The notes below the pieces were generated by a model that saw only the letters and a program-made list of their open reading frames with translations, did not search any database and was not told the DNA's origin. From Achatina immaculata (Eukaryota > Mollusca > Gastropoda > Stylommatophora > Achatinidae): DNA of 64,000 nt. Numbering within the stretch: the first letter of the stretch is position 1; the number at the start of each line of letters is the position of its first letter. Made by a program: the position numbers and the translations under genes. Location: assembly GCA_009760885.1 (NCBI GenBank), contig CM019697.1, forward strand, positions 26,686,210-26,750,209, given 5' to 3'. Of this stretch, positions 1-12,083 are shown one piece after another.

Positions 1-301
1 TAAACATGATAATATAAAAAAGTACTATGAGTGTTTGTTACATGCTCAGCATATCTGTAGAATGTCTGTGTTACAAGCTCAGCATATCTGTAGCATGTCT
101 TTTGTTACATGCTCAGCATATCTGTAGCATGTCTTTTGTTACAAGCTCAGCATATCTGTAGCATGTCTTTTGTTACATTCTCAGCATATCTGTAGAATGT
201 CTGGATCAGAGAGAAGTCTGTGTGACAAGGGGCAGAATGTCAGATGAGTCTGGGTGCCCAATTCTTAACCCTTTGTAAATAATTATCAATCAATCAATCG
301 A
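1..301 (+). mobile_element. 3' end of a CR1/L2-like LINE with an internal 34-bp minisatellite
   Basis: The stretch at 231-273 (gcagaatgtcaga, then gcccaattcttaaccctt) closely matches 20560-20604, the 3'UTR of the CR1/L2-like LINE later in the window, and both end in an (AATC)n tail (here 285-300). Upstream, a unit of about 34 bp containing gctcagcatatctgta is repeated about five times (27-215). The other copy has this unit once, in diverged form (20500-20532). The repeat therefore looks like a duplication inside a LINE 3'UTR. The element starts outside the window. Confidence 0.7.
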
Positions 302-497
302 TGTTGCTTTACACAAATAAGTACTAAGAGAAAGGGAAGTAACATCAACCAGAGAAGACACATGAATCTTTCTGTCACCTTCTCAAGCCAAGTTATCAAA
401 TATAAAATGCACAATGATTAACTACAATTTCCTAGTTAAAAAAATCTGTGCAATCATGGCAGCCACATTTTCATAAAAAATCTTGTACAAAACTTTA
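302..497. other. Unique AT-rich sequence, nothing recognised
   Basis: Non-repetitive AT-rich spacer between a LINE tail and a minisatellite. No exon with consensus splice sites and no RNA gene was seen. Confidence 0.5.
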
Positions 498-1318
498 GAT
501 AAATCACTCAGGTTTATAGGTGCTGATACTTGGATAAATTACTCAGGTTTGTAGGTGCTGATACTTGGATAAATCACTCAGGTTTGTAGGTGCTGATACT
601 TGGATAAATTACTCAGGTTTGTAGGTGCTGATACTTGGATAAATCATTCAGGTTTGTAGGTGCTGATACTTGGATAAATCACTCAAGTATGTAGGTACTG
701 ATATTTGGATAAATCACTCAGGTTTGTAGGTGCCATTACTAGGATAAATAACTTAGGTTTGTAGGTGCTGATACTTGGATAAATCACTCAGGTTTATAGG
801 TGCCATTACTAGGATAAATAACTTAGGTTTGTAGGTGCTGATACTTGAATAAATCACTCAGGTTTATAGGTGCTGATACTTGGATAAATCACTCAGGTTT
901 ATAGGTGCTGATACTTGGATAAATCACTCAGGTTTATAGGTGCTGATACTTGGATAAATCACTCAGGTTTATAGGTGCCATTACTAGGATAAATAACTTA
1001 GGTTTATAGGTGCTGATACTTGGATAAATCACTCAGGTTTATAGGTGCTGATACTTGGATAAATCACTCAGGTTTATAGGTGCTGATACTTGGATAAATC
1101 ACTCAGGTTTGTAGGTGCTGATACTTGGATAAATCACTCAGGTTTGTAGGTGCTGATACTTGGATAAATCACTCAAGTTTATAGGTGCTGATACTTAAAT
1201 AAATCACTCAGGTTTGTAGGTACTGATACTTGGATAAATTACTCAGGTTTGTAGGTGCTGATACTTGAATGAATCACTCAGGTTTGTAGGTACTGATACT
1301 TGGATAAATCACTCAGGT
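498..1318. repeat. Minisatellite, 35-bp unit, about 23 copies
   Basis: The unit starts gataaatcactcaggtttgt and continues aggtgctgatacttg. Variant units carrying gccattactagg recur as a block, so several units were duplicated together. It lies in the same orientation downstream of gene A exons and is probably intronic or 3' flank. Confidence 0.95.
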
Positions 1319-1388
1319 CTGCATGATATATGACAATAATCAACACTACAATAAGACTCTGAAACAACAATACAGGCTGTTTGAACTA

Positions 1389-1745
1389 AAGATCTTCACT
1401 ATGATATTGGCTGTGAAACTGAAGATCTTCACTACAATATTTGCTTTCAACTAAAGATATTCACTACAATATTTGCTTTCAACTAAAGATATTCATTACA
1501 ATATTTGCTTTCAACTAAAGATATTCACTACAATATTTGCTTTCAACTAAAGATATTCACTACAATATTTGCTTTCAACTAAAGATATTCACTACAATAT
1601 TTGCTTTCAACTAAAGATATTCACTACAATATTTGCTTTCAACTAAAGATATTCATTACAATATTTGCTTTCAACTAAAGATATTCACTACAATATTTGC
1701 TTTCAACTAAAGATATTCATTACAATATTTGCTTTCAAGTAAAGA
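1389..1745. repeat. Minisatellite, 32-bp unit, about 11 copies
   Basis: The unit starts tcactacaatatttgctttc and ends aactaaagatat. The units are nearly identical and the edge copies more diverged, the usual pattern for unequal exchange. Followed at 1805-1920 by CA-rich ccaacca/aacaatca simple sequence. Confidence 0.95.
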
Positions 1746-1981
1746 TCTTCAGAAAAATTCTGGCTGTGAAGCAACTTCATGCTAGCATTCATGTAAATAT
1801 CATCAGCCAATCATTCAGCCAGACAACCAGCCAACCAAACAATCAACAAACCAACCAACCATCCAGCCAACCAAACAATCACCAAATTAACCAACCATCC
1901 AGACAATCAACAAATCCATTTATCATAAATTTATTTATCATAGTACTGACATCTCCATCAACTGAAAATAGACGTGGCTAC

Positions 1982-2143
1982 CTTGTTAGAGTCCAGGGCC
2001 AAGATTCTGTTCATGTGGTTCCCGGACAAGTCCAGTATTCTCAGTCTGTGGAAGTTCCGGAGGTCTGGGGCTCTAGTCAGGTCATGGCCATGAAGATCAA
2101 TCTCAAAGACTTTGTTGCAGTCTTTCTCCTGACATAACTCCAG
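1982..2143 (-). CDS. Gene A exon: leucine-rich repeat segment
   Basis: A 162-bp exon read on the minus strand from 2143. The acceptor is a T-rich tract ending TTATGTTGTAG and the donor is AACAAG|GTAGCC. It is open in phase 0 for 54 residues and includes VFEIDLHGHDLTRAPDL and LRILDLSGNHMNRI, the LxxLxLSxN pattern of a leucine-rich repeat. Phase 0 entry matches phase 0 exit of the exon at 2663-2921. LRR proteins of this kind usually mediate protein binding; the family member cannot be named from this fragment. Downstream exons are not visible before the window edge. Confidence 0.75.
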
Positions 2144-2349
2144 CTACAACATAAAACAAATCCAGTACATGTGATTTAAAACATATGTTTGATTTATACA
2201 CAGAATTCTGTGGAGTACATCTTTTTCACATGGGCACATATGTGTAAAGATTTCACCTGGACTATTTATAATGCAAGGTCTCATTCCATCATCAGTTTGT
2301 CTATTATTTTGTTTATATGCCAAATCTTCAAACCTGGAGTCAGCTCTCT

Positions 2350-2411
2350 TGCTCTCTCTGAACCTTAAGTGCCCAGGGCACATCTGGCTTCCACAAGGGT
2401 TTTCCACAAGT
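2350..2411 (-). mobile_element. 3'-terminal scrap of an RTE-like LINE
   Basis: The stretch ctctctctgaaccttaagtg plus gcccagggcacat...ccacaagggttttccacaa is nearly identical to the 3' end of the LINE at 22884-23972 (minus strand). Translated on the minus strand it ends in the ARCALGT motif typical of that LINE C-terminus. It is a severely 5'-truncated insertion in a gene A intron. Confidence 0.75.
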
Positions 2412-2454
2412 CAACTACAAGATCTAAAACTGACTTACTCAGAGATAACCTGAT

Positions 2455-2570
2455 GGTGACCTCAAAGACAGGATCACCTGACAGAGCCATGTACTGTCTG
2501 ACTGAGACATACTCCAAAACCTATCATCTGACACAGCCATGTACTGTCTGACTGAGACACACCCAAAGTG
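2455..2570. repeat. Short direct duplication (about 48 bp, two copies)
   Basis: The stretch agccatgtactgtctgactg occurs at about 2486 and 2534 with conserved flanks. It is a single tandem duplication inside a gene A intron. A 13-bp A run follows at about 2584-2597. Confidence 0.7.
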
Positions 2571-2662
2571 AAAGCAAATGGATAAAAAAAAAAAAAACCT
2601 TGATTTATTGAATGCTAACGAGACACAGACTGATCTACAACAAGTGACATTCTGTAACTTAC

Positions 2663-2921
2663 TATATCACTTGCGCTTGGTGTTCTTTTTTCCTGCCAAG
2701 CAGTCTTGGCCCTTTGGTTTCCAGGATTTGGTGGAAGTGTAAAACCGTTGTCTACAAACTTCACATCCTGCTCCAGGTCTTCTGTTCCCCTGAGTGACCT
2801 TCTTCTTCTTCCAGATCTGTTCCCTGAGCTAGCACTGCCAACCAATGGCCTGGGGCAGGGGGGGATAAGCGGTTCTAGAGACCCAGTAGAAGATGTTCTC
2901 TTGAGTGTTCTCCTGACCAGA
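2663..2921 (-). CDS. Gene A exon: basic, Ser/Pro/Arg-rich linker
   Basis: A 259-bp exon. The acceptor is TTGTATGATCAG|T at 2922 and the donor is the near-ideal GATATA|GTAAGT at 2662. It completes a split codon with 1 nt, then gives 86 codons and exits in phase 0. The product is low-complexity and basic (RRTLKRTSSTGSLEP, GNRSGRRRRSLRGTEDLEQ, then PPNPGNQRAKTAWQEK), probably a disordered linker before the LRR segment in the next exon. The frame also stays open past the donor to a stop at 2615 with AATAAA at 2603-2608 (read on minus), so an intron-retained 3' end is a minor alternative. The protein is not recognised. Confidence 0.7.
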
Positions 2922-3335
2922 CTGATCATACAAGGTTAAAATGAGTGGATGTTACTGATCATAAAAGGTTAAAATGAGTGGATGTTACTGATCATAAAAG
3001 GTTAAAATGATTTGATGTTACTGATCATAAAAGGTTAAAATGATTGGATGTTATTGATCATAAAAGGTTAAAATGATTCAATGTTCATGATTATAAAAGG
3101 TTAAAATGATTGGATGTTACTGATCATAAAAGGTTAAAATGATTCAATGTTACTGATCATAAAAGGTTACAGTGATTGGATGTTATTGATCATAACAGGT
3201 TAAAATGATTGGATGTTACTGATCATAAAAGGTTAAAATGATTGGATGTTACTGATCATAAAAGGTTGAAATGATTGGATGTTACTGACAATAAAATGTT
3301 AAAATGATAGGATGTTACTGTTAATGAAAAATTAG
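2922..3335. repeat. 33-bp minisatellite made of copies of the adjacent 3' splice region
   Basis: About 12 copies of a unit starting aaaaggttaaaatgattgga and ending tgttactgatcat. On the minus strand each copy reads ...CATTTTAACCTTTTATGATCAG, the same sequence that precedes the acceptor of the exon at 2663-2921. The array therefore looks like a tandem amplification of this intron's branch-point/acceptor end. It leaves many AG dinucleotides in near-identical context upstream of the used site. Confidence 0.85.
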
Positions 3336-3689
3336 AATGATTGGTTGCTACTAATCATGACCAGATGTTCATAGTTTAATTCTGTTATGATCCTTTCCTA
3401 CAGTTTTATTACTGGTATGACTCCGCTGATCCATGGATAATGTAGCAAGACCAATCATTTATTTGTTTTTCTTAGCATTTCTTCCTTTGAATCCTTTCAT
3501 GTCATGACCCAGGAAGCATTTTCAATTGGAGTGATTGATAGCATAGTCCAACTGCCTGTATTTAATGCTCCTATTTTTCACTGAAGAGCAGTTCAAGATG
3601 TCTAGCTATTCCTTTGACGTTGACAAATATTTTTATACATGCATTTAGCCAACTTCAAGCAGACAGTCAAGCCAGCACAGCCTTCTCTG
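3336..3689. other. Unique intronic sequence, nothing recognised
   Basis: Non-repetitive sequence inside the gene A intron. No exon with both splice sites in a compatible phase was found on either strand. Confidence 0.5.
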
Positions 3690-4005
3690 TCCAGGCAGTG
3701 TGTACAACAAAGGTTTGCTGTCATGTGCTGTCTTGACAGAGTGTGTACAACAAAGGTTTGCTGTCAGGTGCTGTCTTGGCAGAATGTACAACAAAGGTTT
3801 GCTGTCAGGTGCTGTCTTGGCAGAATGTACAACAAAGGTTTGCTGTCAGGTGCTGTTTTTACAATGTGTGTACAACAAAGGTTTGATATCAGGTGGTGTC
3901 TTGACAGAGTGTGTACAACTGAAATATCTGCTGTCAGATGGTGTCTTGACAGAGTCCTCCTTACAACTGAAATATTTGCTATCAGATGGTGTCTTGATAC
4001 TAACA
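3690..4005. repeat. Minisatellite, 41-43-bp unit, about 7 copies
   Basis: The unit starts gtgtacaacaaaggtttgct and continues gtcaggtgctgtcttgacag. Units diverge at the 3' edge (gaaatatctgctatc variants). Open frames across it on both strands come from the repeat and are not taken as coding. Intronic in gene A. Confidence 0.9.
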
Positions 4006-4219
4006 TCAAATAAAATTTTCTGTAACCTGTTACAATCTCTCATGATTTTTCTTCTATTTTGGAGCACAGAATTGTGTAATCTTGAAACAATTTAGAAATT
4101 ATAAATTTTCTAGAAATATGACACTGATTTCTTGGTTCATTCACCAGTGTAAATGACATCTATACACAAGGGAGGGAATAAATGGCAGGACTGAACTTTG
4201 TTGATTTTGACAGCTGTAC

Positions 4220-4304
4220 CTGGTTGTCCTCCCTGGGAGTTGAGCTGACCTTGGATCGACTGGCAGAACTCCAAGACGTCTTCCGACAGACAAGGGAACA
4301 GGTT
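4220..4304 (-). CDS. Gene A exon (85 bp)
   Basis: Minus-strand exon with acceptor GTGTCCGCTGCAG|AA and donor ACAACCAG|GTACAG. In the frame set by its neighbours it enters with 2 nt of a split codon (completing G|AA), reads PVPLSVGRRLGVLPVDP then RSAQLPGRTT, and exits with AG to be completed by the T of the next exon. A second frame in the same block (LFPCLSEDVLEFCQSIQ) is also open but does not match the neighbouring phases. No domain is recognised. Confidence 0.55.
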
Positions 4305-4545
4305 CTGCAGCGGACACCTTGCATCTTGTGTTCATTGTTCCTGTGTGCTCACATTTTTCAATTTTGAAATCCACCATGAACAACCTAGCAATGATGTCAT
4401 CATAAACAAGTAATTATGTGTACATGTATCCAAAATTATGTGTACATGTATCCAAAAACAGAAGAAAGGGTCTAAGTGTCATCAACGTAAACTGGGGTCC
4501 ATGATACAAATAAGTCTGAGAACCTCTGAACTACCATACATTTAC

Positions 4546-4636
4546 CTATTTCTTGTTCTGCTGTTGATGGTTTTCCCTGGGAAGATAAGAACTTTCTACC
4601 AGCTCCTAGCAGCTGATGTTCTGTTCTGGTGAAGTT
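4546..4636 (-). CDS. Gene A exon (91 bp), most 5' well-supported exon
   Basis: Acceptor GACTGTTGTTTGCCAG|AAC and donor GAAATAG|GTAAATG on the minus strand. Only one frame is free of stops: it starts in phase 0 with NFTRTEHQLLGAGRKFL and exits in phase 1 after STAEQEI. That exit fits the next exon (4220-4304). The four exons together give about 200 residues: a Ser/Arg-rich region leading into an LRR. The 5' end of the gene was not found with confidence. Confidence 0.6.
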
Positions 4637-4734
4637 CTGGCAAACAACAGTCTGCCTGGACAACACTGTGGTGTTGTTTCATTAATTCCCAGTGCTAAGT
4701 TAAAAACAGTGCTTCCCAACAAGATCCACCCCCA

Positions 4735-4976
4735 TGAGAAAACAAGCAGACAAAGCTGAAGTCTGTTGATAAAAACAAGCAGACAAAGCTGAAGTCTGTT
4801 GATAAAAACAAGCAGACAAAGCTGAAGTCTGTTGATAAAAACAAGCAGGCAAAGCTGAAGTCTGTTGATAAAAACAAGCAGGCAACGCTGAAGTCTGTTG
4901 ATAAAAACAAGCAGACAAAGCTGAAGTCTGTTGATAAAAACAAGCAGGCAAAGCTGAACTCTGTTGATAAAAACAC
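4735..4976. repeat. Minisatellite, 33-bp unit, 7 copies
   Basis: The unit starts gctgaagtctgttgataaaa and ends acaagcagacaaa. Because 33 is divisible by 3, open frames of an 11-residue repeat exist on the minus strand; these are treated as artefacts. Confidence 0.95.
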
Positions 4977-5079
4977 AATATGAAGGTATGACAGAATTTG
5001 AAGTTTCATAAACACAGCATGGATGTAAGAGAGTGACCAGTTTCTGTCAGTGGCACAGCATGTGATACAAGGTCACTGC

Positions 5080-5360
5080 TAGTCTCTCTCTCTCTCTGAC
5101 TCTCTCTGTCTCTCTCTATGACTCTCTCCCTCACTCTCACACTAACTCTGTTGAAAAAGAACACCAGATTACTGACTTTCCCTCTGTGTCTCTCTCTCAC
5201 TGACTCTCCCCCTCACTCTCACACTAACTCTGTGGAAAGAGACCACCAAACCACTGACTCTCCCCCTCACACTAACTCTGTGGAAAGAGACCACCAAACC
5301 ACTGACTCTCCCCTCCACTCTCACACTAACTCTGTGGAAAGAGACCACTGACTCCACAGC
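5080..5360. repeat. CT-rich microsatellite grading into a 40-60-bp minisatellite
   Basis: (CT)n runs at 5082-5130 pass into about four copies of a unit with ctctgtggaaagagaccacc and cactgactctcccc. Unit length varies because CT-rich spacers differ. Confidence 0.85.
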
Positions 5361-5439
5361 TCAGCCTCTCACTTTCCTGCAACTATCACATCAAACTACA
5401 AAGTAACAGAAATATAAGACATAAGCTATTCCCACACAT

Positions 5440-5480
5440 GTGTGAGATACATATCTCGTAACAGGGTGAGATAGAGTTTA
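5440..5480. repeat. Isolated copies of the 24-bp unit that forms the array at 6925-8035
   Basis: About 1.5 copies of gagatacatatctcgtaaca(gggt) lie 1.4 kb from the main array of the same unit. The intervening 5481-6920 contains two other arrays (31 and 60 bp), so the family brackets them. Confidence 0.75.
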
Positions 5481-5584
5481 TGGTCTGGGTTATCATCACT
5501 GCCCTCTGGACATGGTAGGTGCTCTGATTCCCCCCCTCCCCCTTTCAGTATATATCCATCAGCGTCAAGCAGCTGATAGTGCCT

Positions 5585-6108
5585 GTCCTGTGTTGGTTGA
5601 TGAGTTGTCTCCCATGTCCTGTGTTGGTTGACGAGCTGTCTCACATGTTCTGTGTTGGTTGATGAGTTGTCTCACATGTCCTGTGTTGGTTGATGAGTTG
5701 TCTCCCATGTCCTGTGTTGGTTGATGAGTTGTCTCCCATGTCCTGTGTTGGTTGATGAGTTGTCTCCCATGTCCTGTGTTGGTTGATGAGTTGTCTCCCA
5801 TGTCCTGTGTTGGTTGATGAGTTGTCTCCCATGTCCTGTGTTGGTTGATGAGTTGTCTCACATGTCCTGTGTTGGTTGATGAGTTGTCTCCCATGTCCTG
5901 TGTTGGTTGATGAGTTGTCTCCCATGTCCTGTGTTGGTTGATGAGTTGTCTCACATGTCCTGTGTTGGTTGATGAGTTGTCTCGCATGTCCTGTGTTGGT
6001 TGATGAGTTGTCTCCCATGTCCTGTGTTGGTTGATGAGTTGTCTCACATGTCCTGTGTTGGTTGACGAGTTGTCTCCCATGTCCTGTGTTGGTTGATGAG
6101 TTGTCTAG
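5585..6108. repeat. Minisatellite, 31-bp unit, about 17 copies
   Basis: The unit starts tgtcctgtgttggttgatga and ends gttgtctccca. Since 31 leaves remainder 1 over 3, the minus strand cycles through GDNSSTNTGH, RQLINQHRT and WETTHQPTQD and gives a 170-residue pseudo-ORF. This is a repeat artefact, not a protein. Confidence 0.95.
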
Positions 6109-6136
6109 CATATCCAGTATGCCTCTCATTCCTGAC

Positions 6137-6898
6137 CCTGCCATTCTGTATTCCCAGCTCTCTCAGTCTCGAAGTCCTCCACTCTGCCTATCTCTCTTAG
6201 TCCAAGCAGCCATGTTGATTCACTGGCCTCGAAGTCCTCCACTCTGCCTATCTCTCTTAGTCCAAGCAGCCATGTTGATTCACTGGCCTTGAAGTCCTCC
6301 ACTCTGCCTATCTCTCTTAGTCCAAGCAGCCATGTTGATTCACTGGCCTCGAAGTCCTCCACTCTGCCTATCTCTCTCAGTCCAAGCAGCCATGTTGATT
6401 CACTGGCCTCGAAGTCCTCCACTCTGCCTATCTCTCTTAGTCCAAGCAGCCATGTTGATTCACTGGCCTCGAAGTCCTCCACTCTGCCTATCTCTCTTAG
6501 TCCAAGCAGCCATGTTGATTCACTGGCCTCGAAGTCCTCCACTCTGCCTATCTCTCTTAGTCCAAGCAGCCATGTTGATTCACTGGCCTCGAAGTCCTCC
6601 ACTCTGCCTATCTCTCTCAGTCCAAGCACCCATGTTGATTCACTGGCCTCGAAGTCCTCCACTCTGCCTATCTCTCTTAGTCCAAGCACCCATGTTGATT
6701 CACTGGCCTCGAAGTCCTCCACTCTGCCTATCTCTCTCAGTCCAAGCAGCCATGTTGATTCACTGGCCTCGAAGTCCTCCACTCTGCCTATCTCTCTCAG
6801 TCCAAGCAGCCATGTTGATTCACTGGCCTCGAAGTCCTCCACTCTGCCTATCTCTCTGAGCACATTAGCAATATCAGTTCGATCCAGTGGTTGACCAT
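6137..6898 (-). CDS. Possible gene A exon containing a 20-residue VNTR
   Basis: Upstream on the minus strand lies a strong acceptor, CACCCTCTGCCATCATCACAG|AT at 6899. The frame then reads DGQPLDRTDIANVLREIG and runs through twelve 60-bp units (LREIGRVEDFEASESTWLLG per unit) without a stop. It leaves the array as ETERAGNTEWQ before a possible donor CAGG|GTCAGG at 6136. Entry and exit would both be phase 1. Supporting a real exon: the acceptor, the non-repetitive protein-like lead-in and the frame kept through every unit. Against: a weak donor, and no exon found to bridge to the one at 4636 (which needs phase 0). The plus frame is open too. Confidence 0.35.
6170..6858. repeat. Minisatellite, exactly 60-bp unit, about 11.5 copies
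   Basis: The unit starts cgaagtcctccactctgcct and continues atctctcttagtccaagcag and ccatgttgattcactggcct. There is almost no length variation and only a few single-base variants (tctctcag/tctcttag, agcagc/agcacc), so expansion is recent. It may lie inside an exon. Confidence 0.97.
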
Positions 6899-6919
6899 CT
6901 GTGATGATGGCAGAGGGTG

Positions 6920-8035
6920 AAACAGATATCTCATAACAGTTATTGCGTAACAGCTAACAGTATGGGATATACATCTCGTAACAGTGTGAGATAGATATCT
7001 CATAACAGCGTGGGATAGATATCTCGTAACAGCGTGGGATAGATATCTTGAAACAGCGTGGGATAGATATCCCGTAACAGCGTGGGATAGATATCTCGTA
7101 ACAGCATGAGATAAATATCTCATAACAGTGTGGGATAGATATCCCGTAACAGCGTGGGATAGATATCTCGTAACAGCATGAGATAAATATCTCATAACAG
7201 CATTGGATAGATATCTCGTAACAGTGTGGGATAGATATCTCGTAACAGCGTGAGATAAATATCTCGTAACAGCATTGGATAGATATCTCGTAACAGCGTG
7301 GGATAGATATCTCATAACAGCGTGAGATAAATATCTCGTAACAGCGTGGGATGATATCTCATAACAGCGTGAGATAAATATTTCGTAACAGCGTGGGATA
7401 GATATCTCATAACAGCGTGAGATAAATATCTCGTAACAGTGTGGGATAGATATCTTGTAACAGCGTGAGATAAATATTTCGTAACAGCGTGGGATAGATA
7501 TCTCATAACAGCGTGAGATAAATATCTCGTAACAGCATTGGATAGATATCTCGTAACAGTGTGGGATAGATATCTCGTAACAGCGTGAGATAAATATCTC
7601 GTAACAGCGTGAGATAAATATCTCGTAACAGTGTGGGGTAGATATCTCGTAACAGCGTGAGATAAATATCTCGTAACAGCGTGGGATAGATATCTCGTAA
7701 CAGCGTGGGATAGATATCTCATAACAGCGTGAGATAAATATCTCGTAACAGCATTGGATAGATATCTCATAACAGTGTGGGATAGATATCTCGTAACAGC
7801 GTGAGATAAATATCTCGTAACAGTGTGGGATAGATATCTCATAACAGCGTGAGATAAATATTTCGTAACAGCGTGGGATAGATATCTCATAACAGCGTGA
7901 GATAAATATCTCGTAACAGCGTGAGACAGATATCTCGTAACAGCATGAGATAAATATCTCGTAACAGCGTGAGACAGATATCTCGTAACAGCATGAGATA
8001 GATATCTCGTAAAAGCCTGAGACAGACATCTCGTG
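6920..8035. repeat. Minisatellite, 24-bp unit, about 46 copies
   Basis: The unit starts agataaatatctcgtaacag and ends cgtg, with two main variants (gggatagatatct, gagataaatatct) alternating in short blocks. The 8-residue open frames on the minus strand (RYLSHAVT, CYEISIPR) are repeat artefacts. Confidence 0.96.
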
Positions 8036-8423
8036 ACACTGAAGTTTACATGCTTGGACTTTTTGTGTACACGTGGACCCTCTGCTCGTCTCTGCCAACT
8101 CGTAAACAGGCAAACCCACAGAAAAATATTTATAATACATCCTGCACATTTTCTCACCATCAAAGTTATGACCAGCGTTTTGGTCAGAACACATACTACT
8201 GTGCCTCGGCAAAAAAACAATACATCAATGTTACGGAATGCTAGAAATTGTTACTGTGTCTTGCTCGACAGTAGGTCACCGTGTAAACAACATAAACTCT
8301 GACCAACACTGTTTACCGGGAGTTAGGAAGCCATCTTGAAATTCTGCACGGTAAACTACTCTTGAATTTCTGCTTAACTTTTAACTTGTGTAGAAACTGT
8401 ATTATTTCCCTTGAATCATTTTT

Positions 8424-8424
<1 letters not shown>
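8036..8424. other. Unique sequence, possible 5' flank of gene A
   Basis: Non-repetitive sequence with fewer transposon marks than its surroundings. On the minus strand CAAGATGGC (about 8328-8336) resembles a YY1 core, but there is no supporting TATA box or clear first exon. Promoter identity is only a guess from position upstream of gene A. Confidence 0.2.
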
Positions 8425-8476
<52 letters not shown>

Positions 8477-8477
8477 T
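8425..8477. repeat. (ATCT)n microsatellite, about 13 copies
   Basis: A perfect tetranucleotide run directly beside the 3' end of the RTE fragment at 8502-8712. On the minus strand it follows the element as (AGAT)n, the short-repeat tail typical of RTE-clade elements. Confidence 0.95.
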
Positions 8478-8501
8478 TAAAAACGTTAGCACCAAGCTAT
8501 T

Positions 8502-8712
8502 TTCATTTGCTTGTCCCTTGTGGAACTTTGCCTCCCTAACAGCTCTCCTGTAGGCCTCTCGGTCGTGAGCAAGATGACCTGCTTCTGATGCATCCATTTG
8601 CAGCCATCTTCGCCTTGGTCTTCCTCTCTTTCTTTTCCCCACTATGTACCCTTCCAAGACGGTCTTTTATAGATTATCATGACGTTTAATGTGTCCAAAA
8701 TATTTAAGTTCT
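8502..8712 (-). mobile_element. RTE-type LINE, 3' end only
   Basis: The minus strand encodes GKRKRGRPRRRWLQMDASEA then GHLAHDREAYRRAV, the C-terminus of an RTE reverse transcriptase. It is over 80% alike by eye to 51160-51375, with an internal deletion of about 24 bp (a DIVDDLE-type segment is lost). A 5'-truncated, dead insertion. Confidence 0.85.
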
Positions 8713-9667
8713 AAGACTAGTAAATCTTAGCCGACCAAGAAATGAAGCCACAACTACTCGATGTAGTAGGTTAGGGATGTACATTTACCGTGGTGGAGAT
8801 TACATACAAAATTAGTATTGCAGTTCCCTGCATTGAGATTTTCTTATCTTACTGTGTACATCCAGGTAGATGATGAAAGCAAAGACAAAATTGCCACCAT
8901 CATCATCATGATCACTGTATGTCTCCCTCTTGCACATTTTCCCCAGCTTTCTCCTATAATTTCTTCTGCTATCTGTACCTTCCTTCGCTCGCAGTGGGTC
9001 TAAAATTGTGAGAAAAAGTCAACAGGAGATATTTAAAATAGCGCTTCAAAGAGAAAAAAAAACTATGAACACGTGTTGAATATTTTTGTTCAGAGTTTGT
9101 TCCCTTGCAGTATTTGTTAAAGTTGACGCATTTGGGTTTTCTGTGTAATAGTTGAAATATTTGGGACGATATTCCCTTAAGTTTACCAAGCAGAACTTTG
9201 AATTATAAAAGTTCACGTGTTGTGAATGTTTCACAAAGCACGGGAAGTGTTGGAAAACTTATTGGGGGTGATTTCTGGTCTGTGAAAGATTATAAAGAAT
9301 CTGTGTCTAAGGTCGTAAGAGAGCAGTTCTGTTTTTGTTCTAGTACTGGTGTGAATGTTTACAAGCAGAAAACTAACATGTTTCGAGTTATTTATGTTAT
9401 GGTGGAACCCGCTGTCTGCTGCTACTTCTGCCAGTGTTATTTGTGCTGTAACAAGTTCCACCAGCAGTTAGACCAGTTACTTCATTCATCATCAAGGAGT
9501 TTCATATTCAATTTTTCCGTTATTAAACTGGTCTCATTGACCAAGAAATGTGGTGTCTGTTCCATGAAATGTAGTTAAACTGTGACATTCCAGGCTGAGT
9601 CGAGTCACGAATACATTGTACAGAGGATCATATCGTCCATCACGTGGCATTGTGTTTCTTCGTCTTT
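8713..9667. other. Unique sequence without a supported gene
   Basis: About 950 bp of non-repetitive sequence. A 126-codon plus-strand frame at 9198-9578 (Cys/Phe-rich, with YFCQCYLCC) has no recognised domain, start context or splice sites and is not called. Confidence 0.5.
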
Positions 9668-11857
<2,190 letters not shown>

Positions 11858-11895
<38 letters not shown>

Positions 11896-11991
11896 TCAGT
11901 ATAGCAACATGGTTTTAGTAAGTCATATGATATTACTGTAGTAGTAGTGTGAATATAGAAACAAGCTCCTAGTAAGTCATAGGAGATTACT

Positions 11992-12039
<48 letters not shown>

Positions 12040-12083
12040 TGAATATACCAGCGAGCTCCTAGTACATCATAGGAAAATACTGC

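Noticed and set aside
2603..2608. AATAAA on the minus strand as the 3' end of gene A
   Set aside because: A near-ideal GTAAGT donor precedes it at 2661 and the exon phase matches the LRR exon downstream, so read-through to this signal is at most a minor form.
5481..5600. Minus-strand exon reading DRHYQLLDADGYILKGGGG
   Set aside because: Protein-like, but the acceptor would lie in the 31-bp repeat and no donor in a phase compatible with the exon at 4636 was found.
5565..6144. GDNSSTNTGH/RQLINQHRT-rich frames of about 170 codons
   Set aside because: The 31-bp unit cycles all three frames; no non-repeat protein sequence at the ends.
6848..8212. 454-codon minus-strand open frame
   Set aside because: Almost all of it is the 24-bp minisatellite read in frame, and it ends in the 60-bp array in another frame than the exon-like one.
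9198..9578. 126-codon plus-strand open frame
   Set aside because: No domain, no start context, no conservation evidence; length is expected by chance in this much sequence.
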